DNA of 64,000 nucleotides, taken from contig NZ_MRBL01000024.1 in assembly GCF_001969855.1 (NCBI RefSeq), positions 1-64,000 on the forward strand, written 5' to 3'. This document shows, piece after piece, positions 16,584-23,954 of the stretch. Position 1 is the first letter of the stretch; each line of letters starts with the position of its first letter. Made by a program: the position numbers and the translations under genes. Below the pieces are notes generated by a model, which did not search any database, was not told the DNA's origin, and saw nothing but the letters and a program-made list of their open reading frames with translations. Source of the stretch: Bacillus haynesii (GTDB lineage Bacteria > Bacillota > Bacilli > Bacillales > Bacillaceae).

Positions 16584-17413
16584 TGATAAGTATACGCAGG
16601 ATATTCAAAGGCCAAAAAGTGATCACGGTATGCACGACTATATTAACCATCCTTTTTATCATCGCTGTATTCGCCCCTTGGATTGCGCCGCATCATCCTG
16701 CTGATGTCCATTTGGTATATAAGCTGCAGCCTCCATCCTGGGAGTTTCCTTTAGGAACTGATCATTTGGGAAGATGCAACTTATCCCGCCTTTTGTACGG
16801 CGCCCGGATTTCTCTGGGATTCGCAATGCTCATTTTCATTTCTTCGCTCGTTATCGGCCTCATTGTCGGGACGATTTCAGGGTATAAAGGCGGCTGGATT
16901 GATCAGCTGTTAATGAGATGCTGCGATGGTGTGATGGCCTTTCCGAACTTAATTTTAGTTCTTGGCCTCGTGGGCATATTCGGTCCTGGACTTCCTCAAG
17001 TCATTCTGGCCCTCATGCTTGTGCAATGGGTCTATTATGCAAGAATCTTCAGAGGAATGGTACTGAGTCTGAAAGAGGAGAACTTTATTGCGGCGGCAAA
17101 AATCAATGGGTCTTCACAATGGAAAATTATTAAAAATCATATCATTCCGAATGTCCTCCCTCCCCTTGTTGTCATCGGTACGTTGGAAATGGGCTGGGCC
17201 ATTATGGATATCTCCGCTATGTCTTTTCTCGGATTAGGCGTCCAGCCCCCGGCAGCTGAATGGGGAGCGATGATTCATGAAGGTAAATCGTATATTCGCA
17301 CGAACCCCGAGTTAATGATTTATCCAGGGGTGATGATCATGGTTGTGGTTGTGACATTCAATTTATTGGGCGAAACCTTATCAGATCAATACGGTGTCAA
17401 ACGTCGATTTTAA
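16580..17413 (+). CDS. nikC: ABC transporter permease, NikC type
   Basis: 277 aa, second permease. It has the OppC/NikC-type N-terminal span followed by the HPADVHLVYKLQPPSWEFPLGTDHLGR region (key part FPLGTDHLGR) seen across DppC/NikC proteins, five further helices and an EAA loop (EENFIAAAKINGSSQWKII). The ATGA overlap with nikB shows translational coupling. No defects seen. Confidence 0.9.
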   Translation: MMISIRRIFKGQKVITVCTTILTILFIIAVFAPWIAPHHPADVHLVYKLQPPSWEFPLGTDHLGRCNLSRLLYGARISLGFAMLIFISSLVIGLIVGTISGYKGGWIDQLLMRCCDGVMAFPNLILVLGLVGIFGPGLPQVILALMLVQWVYYARIFRGMVLSLKEENFIAAAKINGSSQWKIIKNHIIPNVLPPLVVIGTLEMGWAIMDISAMSFLGLGVQPPAAEWGAMIHEGKSYIRTNPELMIYPGVMIMVVVVTFNLLGETLSDQYGVKRRF

Positions 17414-17418
17414 AAGGA

Positions 17419-18246
17419 ATGAGGAAGTTGGGAACAGAACAATCAACAGTGCTTCAAGTCAGAGATTTGCATGTACAGGTTAATAATCAAAAAGGACATT
17501 CAACCCTTGTTCAAGACATCAATTTTGAACTGAAGGGCGGCCAAGTCCTTGGTCTGATTGGTGAGAGTGGTTGCGGAAAAACGGTAACGAGCATGTCTAT
17601 TCTTCAGACGCTTGATCCAAAAACAACCAAGGTGGAAGGAAGTATTGCATTACGAGGCCGTGAATTGAACGGATTAGCAGATAAGGAAATGCGGAAAATC
17701 CGCGGCAAAGATATTGCCTATATCATGCAAAATCCGATGAACGCTTTTACACCTGTTTTTACGATAGGCCAGCAAATGACCGAATCGATTCGCTCTCATA
17801 CATCTTTTAGCAAGAAACAGGCGAAAGAGCTTGCGACCGAAGCGTTGCGCCATGTGAACTTACCCCACCCTGCTAAGCTTTTGCATTCTTACCCTTTTCA
17901 ATTAAGCGGCGGAATGCTTCAACGGGTCATGATTGCAATTGCAGCATGCTTAGAGCCGGCCATTCTCATCGCGGATGAGCCTACCACTGCGCTCGACGTG
18001 TATAATCAGAAGACGGTGCTGAAATATTTAGACGGCATACGCTCTGACTTCGGCACGGCGATTTTGCTTATATCTCATGATCTGGGCGTCATTGCTGAAA
18101 TGGCGGATGAAGTTGCTGTGATGCAGAATGGCAGAATTGTAGAAAATAGAGATGTGTTTCAGCTGTTTGATGAACCAAAGCATGAATATACAAAGAGGCT
18201 ATTAAGTGCACGGTTGACATTGCCAATGGATCAACTTGCCACTTGA
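17419..18246 (+). CDS. nikD: ABC transporter ATP-binding protein, NikD type
   Basis: 275 aa. Walker A GLIGESGCGKT (about 50), signature LSGGMLQR, Walker B AILIADEPTTALD and the His switch LLISHDLG are all intact; the SGGMLQR form matches E. coli NikD. It hydrolyses ATP together with the NikE-like partner to drive import. The start is uncertain: AAAAGGA abuts the ATG at 17419, and a TTG three codons later follows GAGGAA; either fits. Ends overlapping the next reading frame. Confidence 0.9.
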   Translation: MRKLGTEQSTVLQVRDLHVQVNNQKGHSTLVQDINFELKGGQVLGLIGESGCGKTVTSMSILQTLDPKTTKVEGSIALRGRELNGLADKEMRKIRGKDIAYIMQNPMNAFTPVFTIGQQMTESIRSHTSFSKKQAKELATEALRHVNLPHPAKLLHSYPFQLSGGMLQRVMIAIAACLEPAILIADEPTTALDVYNQKTVLKYLDGIRSDFGTAILLISHDLGVIAEMADEVAVMQNGRIVENRDVFQLFDEPKHEYTKRLLSARLTLPMDQLAT

Positions 18247-18287
18247 GTCAGTATGAAGAAGACCGGCATTTGATATGGGGTGAACAA

Positions 18288-19106
18288 GTGAGTTTATTAC
18301 AAGTGAAAGAAGTCACTCATCATTATACGGCACGTAAATTGTTCAAATGGAAAATTCAATCGAAACAAGTCCTTTCCAATGTCAGCTTTTCGATTGAGGA
18401 AGGCACATGCTTAGGCATGCTTGGACCGAGCGGAGCCGGGAAAAGCACATTGGGAAAAGTAATGCTCGGTTTGGAACGGCCGCAAGCGGGGCAAATCTTT
18501 TTTCAAGGTCATGATCTATATAAAGCAGATCAATCCATCCGGCGGAAAATCCGCCGCGACCTTCAAGCTGTTTTTCAAGACTCATATTCTTCCGTCAACC
18601 CGCGAATGACGGCGGAACAAATTATAGCAGAACCGCTGGAAAACTATGAAAGGCTCACAATCGCCGAGCAAAAACGGACCATTATCGAGCTGTTGGAACG
18701 AGTAGGCTTAACTGAAGAGGATTTAACAAAATATCCGCACCAATTCAGCGGCGGCCAATTGCAGCGGATTAACATTGCAAGAGCAGTCTCGCTCAAGCCG
18801 AAGCTGATCGTATTGGACGAGTCTGTCAGCAGCCTGGACATGGTAACCCAAACGCTTATATTGGATTTGTTAAAAGAGCTCAAAGACGATTTTGGAATGT
18901 CGTATTTCTTTATTACGCATGATTTAAAAGCCGCCTATCAATTAAGTGATACACTAGGTGTTTTAGATCACGGCCAATTGGCCGGGCTGTACGAGAAACA
19001 TCGTTTTTTAAAGTCAGACCATCCGGTTGTAAAAGAAATGAAGCATTCCATACTGGCAGAGCACCCGCGATTTCGTTCGATCAGAACAAGGGCGGTTCAG
19101 CAATAA
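18288..19106 (+). CDS. nikE: ABC transporter ATP-binding protein, NikE type
   Basis: 272 aa from GTG at 18288, chosen because GGGGTG lies 5 bp upstream and the protein then begins MSLLQVKEVTHHY, parallel to E. coli NikE (MTLLNVSGLSHHY). A TTG at 18243 overlapping the nikD stop would add 15 residues. Walker A GPSGAGKST, signature FSGGQLQR, Walker B LIVLDESVSSLD, switch FITHD. Second ATPase of the importer. The DES in Walker B, rather than DEP, is usual for NikE. A terminator follows at 19190-19228; there is no nikR or urease nearby. Confidence 0.88.
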   Translation: MSLLQVKEVTHHYTARKLFKWKIQSKQVLSNVSFSIEEGTCLGMLGPSGAGKSTLGKVMLGLERPQAGQIFFQGHDLYKADQSIRRKIRRDLQAVFQDSYSSVNPRMTAEQIIAEPLENYERLTIAEQKRTIIELLERVGLTEEDLTKYPHQFSGGQLQRINIARAVSLKPKLIVLDESVSSLDMVTQTLILDLLKELKDDFGMSYFFITHDLKAAYQLSDTLGVLDHGQLAGLYEKHRFLKSDHPVVKEMKHSILAEHPRFRSIRTRAVQQ

Positions 19107-19189
19107 ATCTGCCGGGAGCTTTTCTGAATGAGCTTCTTTAACCAAGCTGGATTCACGTTTTTCATCCGTTAGGGAAAAATATATCTGAG

Positions 19190-19228
19190 AAATGAGGGCT
19201 TCCAATCATGAAGCCCTCATTTATTTTT
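19190..19228 (+). terminator. Terminator of the nik-like operon
   Basis: 13-bp stem AAATGAGGGCTTC (19190-19202) / GAAGCCCTCATTT (19210-19222), then TATTTTT. The rest of the 19107-19445 gap holds only the merR promoter region. Confidence 0.85.
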
Positions 19229-19445
19229 CATTCGCAATCTCGGTTTCTGTTTCACGATAATAGATTGGTGTGGCGTAAAGAATTGTTGTGCATCGAACAA
19301 TTGCCGCGAGGGATGCTGCGGTTCCTTATTGACCAGGCATGTATTTTCACCTAATGTCAATAGTAGACTTAAATACATAAATCCGATAACCGAATAGCTC
19401 TGTATTTGCTGATATCACTAAAACCAACAAATGAGGTGAAAAATA

Positions 19446-20279
19446 ATGAACAATCGATTCCGTGTGGGAGAAGTAGCGCGACTTTTCAAGCTTCCCGCAT
19501 CGACTCTGCGTTACTATGATGAAATCGGGCTGTTCAGGCCAAAGTATACCGATCCTGAAACATCCTATCGTTATTATGGTGTTGAACAATTTCAGGTCCT
19601 GGATACGATTATTTTTTTAAGGAAAAATGGATTTTCGTTAAAAGATATTCAGCATCAGTTAGATCAAAGGACTCCGGAAACGACGATGGAAATTTTGAAG
19701 AAGAAGCTTGAGGAAGTCAGGACGGAAATTTTTCGGCTTCAACGCAGTGCGGCGAGGATCGAAAACAAAATTTCCACAATCGAAGAAGGAATAAAACTTG
19801 CCGGTCATCCTGCTTTAACATTTCAGTATTTCCCCAAACGGGCTGTATCCTATCTGTATTTTGACAAACCTGTCGATCTGATGGTAGAAGGCGACGACAT
19901 TTATTTAAAAGATAAAGAAACGCTCTCAAGCCAGTCGATCGAGAATAACGGCTTCTTCACGGGAGACATCGGAACAGTCGTGGATATGGAGAGCTTGAAG
20001 CAAGAAGGACCTGTAAAATACATTGGCTTATTTGAATTACTGCACGAGGAAGACAGTGAAGAATATTTAAATGAAGGGTTGTATGCCAGCTACCCCCATA
20101 TTGGCCCCTACGAGGATATGAGGAAAAGTTATCAGCTTGTTTTACATCAGCTGAAAGAGAAAGGATATGAACTTGAAGGAATCCCCGTTGAAATTTCCGT
20201 TCTTGATGAGGCAGTCATCAAGGAGTCAGATCGTTTTGTCACTTTAATCCAAATTCCGGTAAAAAAGAGTTTTGATTGA
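19446..20279 (+). CDS. MerR-family regulator with GyrI-like effector domain
   Basis: 277 aa. N-terminal MerR helix-turn-helix (RVGEVARLFKLPASTLRYYDEIGLF, key part STLRYYDEIGLF), a dimer coiled coil (about 80-117) and a C-terminal ligand domain (about 125-275), the BmrR/BltR layout in which hydrophobic drugs are the effectors. GAGGTG precedes the ATG. The next gene is a MATE exporter whose promoter holds a perfect palindrome in an over-long spacer overlapping this gene's stop codon, so this protein most likely switches on the pump when it binds drug. Closest to BltR-like proteins; the exact ligand is unknown. Confidence 0.88.
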   Translation: MNNRFRVGEVARLFKLPASTLRYYDEIGLFRPKYTDPETSYRYYGVEQFQVLDTIIFLRKNGFSLKDIQHQLDQRTPETTMEILKKKLEEVRTEIFRLQRSAARIENKISTIEEGIKLAGHPALTFQYFPKRAVSYLYFDKPVDLMVEGDDIYLKDKETLSSQSIENNGFFTGDIGTVVDMESLKQEGPVKYIGLFELLHEEDSEEYLNEGLYASYPHIGPYEDMRKSYQLVLHQLKEKGYELEGIPVEISVLDEAVIKESDRFVTLIQIPVKKSFD

Positions 20280-20306
20280 CCTTCAAGTAACTTGAATGTT
20301 TAGAAT
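20276..20306 (+). promoter_or_regulatory. MerR-type promoter/operator of the MATE gene
   Basis: TTGACC (20276-20281), 19-bp spacer, TAGAAT (20301-20306). The spacer holds the perfect palindrome TTCAAGT-A-ACTTGAA (20282-20296). A 19-bp spacer with a centred palindrome is the hallmark of promoters untwisted by MerR activators. It overlaps the stop of the merR gene. Confidence 0.88.
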
Positions 20307-20335
20307 ACTCCTGTAGCTCATTATAGGAGGAATAC

Positions 20336-21691
20336 ATGATGACAGAAACACATCAGCAGCTCATGAAATTACCAGTAAATCAAGTGTTTTTTAAATATTT
20401 CATCCCTGCAACGCTTGGATTAATCCTGATGTCAGCGAATATTTTAATTGATGGCCTATTCGTGGGAAATGGCATTGGAACCGCAGCACTGGCTGGAGTG
20501 AACCTTTCCTATCCGGTTATTTCGCTCATTATGGCCATCGCTCTGTGGATTGGGATAGGCGGAGCTACAAAGTACTCCATCAGCATCGGGGAGAATCGCC
20601 CTCAGAAGGCCAGCAGCATTTTTTCATTGGCTCTCTTCTTGGCGATTATCATCAGCGTGCTTTTAGGAGTATTCGGGATTCTCAACATTCAAACCATTTC
20701 GATATGGCTTGGTGCCAACTCCGATACCTCTTCTTATGTCATAGAGTACTTAAGCGTCATGTTTTTATTCGGCTGGGTCATCGCATTAGAACAGGTCTTA
20801 AGTATTTTTGTAAGGAATGACGGCAGTCCGAAGCTTTCGATGTTGGCTCTTGCAACGACATCTATTGTAAATATCATCCTGAATTTTTATACGATCATGA
20901 TTTTAAACTTGGGAGTAACAGGCGCGGCGATTTCAACGGTGCTTGGCGGATTCGCCGGACTGCTTGTATTATCCCTGCACTTCTTTAACCGTCAAGCGCA
21001 ACTGAGGAAGATAGCGTTTCAGTGGTCTTGGAAATCCCTTATGCACATCTTTGCCATCGGGTTTCCAAGCTTTCTGGCAGAGGCCGGGCTCCTCGCATTT
21101 GTAACAGGGTATAACCTGGCAATGGTCAGCCTGGCAGGCACGGAAGGAGTCGCTGCCTTCTCGGTCATTAACTACCTTCACGGGTTCATGTTCCTGTCAT
21201 TCTTCGGCATTGAAATGGCACTTCAGCCCATGATTAGCTATTATCATGGTGCTGAAGAAAGCGAACGAATCAAAAGCAGCATGAAGATTGGAGAGAAGAC
21301 CGCTGTTATCCTGGGTATTGTTTTGCTCGTGATCGGCTGGGGGGCTGCACCATTCCTTGTAGGCTTATTCGGAATAGAATCAACCGAAATCCAGCAACTG
21401 GCCATCGATGGAATCCGCCTGTTTTTTATCGGCTATATCTTCCTTGGCTATAACTTTGTCTATATGAGTTACTTTCAATCCATTGGCCGGGCCGGCTCAT
21501 CAGTTGTCATCATTATATTGCGAAGCTTCGTGTCCCTTTTCATCCTGCTTTGGATTTTGCCTAAGTTTATTGGCGTCACGGGAGTTTGGCTATCCTTGCC
21601 GCTTTCCGAGTTTTTTGTCGCTGTCCTCCTCTTTTTCATTGCAAGAGAACATGTGATGGGAAAAGGAAATCCTGCTATCGGAAAGGGATGA
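20336..21691 (+). CDS. MATE family multidrug efflux transporter
   Basis: 451 aa with about twelve membrane spans in two related halves. N-terminal half features: LMKLPVNQVFFKYFIPATLGLILMS (key VNQVFFKYFIPAT) and DGLFVGNGIGTAALAGVNL, typical of the MepA-like/DinF-like MATE subgroup that exports cationic drugs against Na+ or H+. AGGAGG precedes ATG-ATG at 20336. Control by the upstream MerR regulator is inferred from the promoter. Ends 7 bp before a strong hairpin. Confidence 0.9.
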   Translation: MMTETHQQLMKLPVNQVFFKYFIPATLGLILMSANILIDGLFVGNGIGTAALAGVNLSYPVISLIMAIALWIGIGGATKYSISIGENRPQKASSIFSLALFLAIIISVLLGVFGILNIQTISIWLGANSDTSSYVIEYLSVMFLFGWVIALEQVLSIFVRNDGSPKLSMLALATTSIVNIILNFYTIMILNLGVTGAAISTVLGGFAGLLVLSLHFFNRQAQLRKIAFQWSWKSLMHIFAIGFPSFLAEAGLLAFVTGYNLAMVSLAGTEGVAAFSVINYLHGFMFLSFFGIEMALQPMISYYHGAEESERIKSSMKIGEKTAVILGIVLLVIGWGAAPFLVGLFGIESTEIQQLAIDGIRLFFIGYIFLGYNFVYMSYFQSIGRAGSSVVIIILRSFVSLFILLWILPKFIGVTGVWLSLPLSEFFVAVLLFFIAREHVMGKGNPAIGKG

Positions 21692-21697
21692 TCTTAC

Positions 21698-21718
21698 AGC
21701 CGGGAGATTCTCCCGGCT
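21698..21718 (+). terminator. Hairpin after the MATE gene
   Basis: Perfect 9-bp GC-rich stem AGCCGGGAG / CTCCCGGCT with a 3-nt loop; the T tail is short (TTGTTGT). Confidence 0.65.
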
Positions 21719-22029
21719 TGTTGTCCTACAGGACTGAATTCATCAATTGAAGATTGAAATTCATGATACGAAAGAAATACTTGTGCTGTTTAAAGCCCCC
21801 TCCTATTTGAAGGTCATGATAGATTAAAGGCGCTTGCTTGTCACAGCCTTCGTACGCATATGGCGAGCTGACACGTTCGGCGTAATCGGCAAGTTAAATG
21901 TCGCCCTTTGCTAGTTACAGTTCGACAATAGATAGGTAAAGTTATAACTGTCCCCGCCCGCCAACAAGGCAGGACGGAATGACGACCAAATGAGCGAAGG
22001 TGCAGAAAGTTAAAGGAGTGCTCATACGT
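21719..22029. other. Intergenic stretch before the araC gene
   Basis: About 310 bp. No ORF with a ribosome site. AAAGGAG at 22012-22018 is the ribosome site of the following gene. No clear SigA promoter was recognised. Confidence 0.4.
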
Positions 22030-23040
22030 ATGATGTCTCATACTCGAATTAAATTCCCGGCAGGATTTTGGGCAGGCTTGCGTCAATTAGGAATGACCGC
22101 CCCTGACGTGCTTCGAAAAGCCCGGCTGCCGCTCACCGTGATGACTGAATCAGTTGTCACGACTACCCAATACTTCGCGATCTGGCAGGCGTATTCCGAT
22201 CTTGTTGATGACGTTTCCAAAGGAATCATCAAGCTTGCGACCGGCTTTGAGCCGGCACATTACCCTCCGGCCGTGTTAGCGGCTTACCATGCCCGTGACT
22301 ACCGCGACGCGCTAAAGCGAATGGCCCGCTACAAACAACTATGCCCTCCCGAAAGCTTGCGTATCACTGAGGAAGGTGAGCTCTGTGCAATCGAACTGGA
22401 ATGGTTGGATGATAAGCAATCCGGTCCGCCGCTCTTGATCGGCATTACGCTGGCATTTCTTCTGGAGCTCGGGCGCAGGGGCACAGGTCGGCCTTTGACA
22501 GCAAAGTCAGTCGAGTTTTCACACCCAATGGGCGACATGCAGGCGCTTGAAGCATACTTCGGCTGCCGTATCCGGAGCGGTGCAAATCGCAACCGGCTGA
22601 CGCTGAATCGGGGAGATCTGGATCGCCCCTTTGTCTCGTATAACGCAGAGTTGCTGGAGATTCTGACTCCAGTGCTGGATCAATCGTTGAATGATCAGCA
22701 AAACAGCCTTTCAATCACCGGAGCGGTCAAGTGGATCATAAAACGCACGCTTCCAGGAGGGCACCCCGACATTCAGACTGTCGCGGGCGAATTGGGGATG
22801 AGCGGCCGCACCTTGCAGCGCCGGCTTACTGACGAAGGCACAAGCTTCAAACATCTGTTGACCCAAGTCAGACATGAACAGGCGCGGGAGTACTTGGCAG
22901 ACCCTTCACTCGATATTAAGGAAGTCGCCTTTCTGATCGGATATGAAGATCAGAACTCGTTCTACCGGGCCTTCCGCCTTTGGGAAGGCGAGACTCCTTC
23001 TAATTGGAGGAAGCAAACCCGGCTGAATGGACTTAACTAG
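22030..23040 (+). CDS. AraC-family regulator with arabinose-binding-like N-terminal domain
   Basis: 336 aa from ATG at 22030 (AAAGGAG 11 bp upstream; ATG-ATG). A GTG ten codons earlier is possible but has a weaker site. The N-terminal domain (about 20-200, PF12625-like: AGFWAGLRQLGM, ARLPLTVMTES) and a C-terminal double helix-turn-helix (DIQTVAGELGMSGRTLQRRL; KEVAFLIGYEDQNSFYRAF) are the pattern of OruR/ArgR-like AraC proteins, far more common in proteobacteria. Base composition looks GC-richer than its neighbours. It is 17 bp ahead of an SDR gene and probably co-transcribed or its regulator. Acquisition by transfer is possible. Confidence 0.85.
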   Translation: MMSHTRIKFPAGFWAGLRQLGMTAPDVLRKARLPLTVMTESVVTTTQYFAIWQAYSDLVDDVSKGIIKLATGFEPAHYPPAVLAAYHARDYRDALKRMARYKQLCPPESLRITEEGELCAIELEWLDDKQSGPPLLIGITLAFLLELGRRGTGRPLTAKSVEFSHPMGDMQALEAYFGCRIRSGANRNRLTLNRGDLDRPFVSYNAELLEILTPVLDQSLNDQQNSLSITGAVKWIIKRTLPGGHPDIQTVAGELGMSGRTLQRRLTDEGTSFKHLLTQVRHEQAREYLADPSLDIKEVAFLIGYEDQNSFYRAFRLWEGETPSNWRKQTRLNGLN

Positions 23041-23057
23041 AATAGGAGAAATGTTTG

Positions 23058-23852
23058 ATGGATATGGGATTGAACAATAAAACAGCTTTAGTTACCGGAT
23101 CGACGAAAGGGATTGGAAAAGCAATCGCTATTGAACTTGCAAAAGAAGGTGTTCATGTACTCATTAACGGACGAAATGATGAAGAGGCAGAACGAACAGT
23201 CAATGAAATAAAATCAGCTTTCCCGGCTACATCTCCCCAAAATGCCACGGCTGACATCGTGGATATTAGGCAAAGGGAAGCTTTATTTAAAAAATACCCT
23301 CAAATCGATATTTTAGTAAACAATATGGGCATTTATGAAATGATGCAATATGAGGATGTCGACGATGAAGTATGGGACAAATACTTCCGCACCAATGTTC
23401 TGGCCGCAAATGGTTTAACTAAATTTTATTTACCTAAAATGCTGAAAAGTGATTTTGGCCGCATCATCTTTATTGCAAGTGAAGAAGCGATTATGCCTTC
23501 AGGCCAGATGCCTCAGTATTGTATGACAAAATCAATGCTATTATCATTGGCAAAAAGCTTATCAAAATTAACAATCGGAACAGAAGTGACAGTCAATACG
23601 ATCATGCCGGGGCCGACGCTCTCTGAGAATGTAAAGCAAATCATTGAGGGAATGTATCCTGATGAAGGGATGACTTTTTCAGAAAAAGAGAAGGAATTTA
23701 TGACGACAAACTTGCCTCAATCCGAAATACAGCGATTTATCAAGCCAATTGAAATCGGCAGACTGGCTGCATTTGTATGCAGTCCCTATGCATCCGCATT
23801 GAAAGGGTCTCCGATCCGTATGGACGGGGGAATGGTGCCGACTATTTTTTAA
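23058..23852 (+). CDS. Short-chain dehydrogenase/reductase (SDR)
   Basis: 264 aa from ATG at 23058 (AGGAG 9 bp upstream; a TTG one codon earlier is less likely). NAD(P) motif TGSTKGIGKA (about 14-23), NNMG near 88, catalytic Ser in FIASEEA and YCMTK as the YxxxK pair. Classical SDR; substrate unknown. It is a clear paralogue of the SDR at 35730-36527 (about half of positions shared, including MPGPTLSENV versus MPGSTLTEGV and the C-terminal DGGMV/DGGLV). It follows the araC gene by 17 bp and is followed by a hairpin. Confidence 0.88.
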   Translation: MDMGLNNKTALVTGSTKGIGKAIAIELAKEGVHVLINGRNDEEAERTVNEIKSAFPATSPQNATADIVDIRQREALFKKYPQIDILVNNMGIYEMMQYEDVDDEVWDKYFRTNVLAANGLTKFYLPKMLKSDFGRIIFIASEEAIMPSGQMPQYCMTKSMLLSLAKSLSKLTIGTEVTVNTIMPGPTLSENVKQIIEGMYPDEGMTFSEKEKEFMTTNLPQSEIQRFIKPIEIGRLAAFVCSPYASALKGSPIRMDGGMVPTIF

Positions 23853-23895
23853 GATCCGTAACCCCTTCTGGCTGTGACTTCGTCAAAACTAAAAA

Positions 23896-23923
23896 CAAGC
23901 TGGCGGCAATCAGCGCCAGCTTG
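23896..23923. terminator. Convergent terminator after the SDR and PAP2 genes
   Basis: Perfect 10-bp stem CAAGCTGGCG / CGCCAGCTTG with an 8-nt loop; A run at left (TTTTT on minus) and CAACTTTTG at right. Confidence 0.75.
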
Positions 23924-23954
23924 CAACTTTTGATGACATGAATCCTCTTACAGA

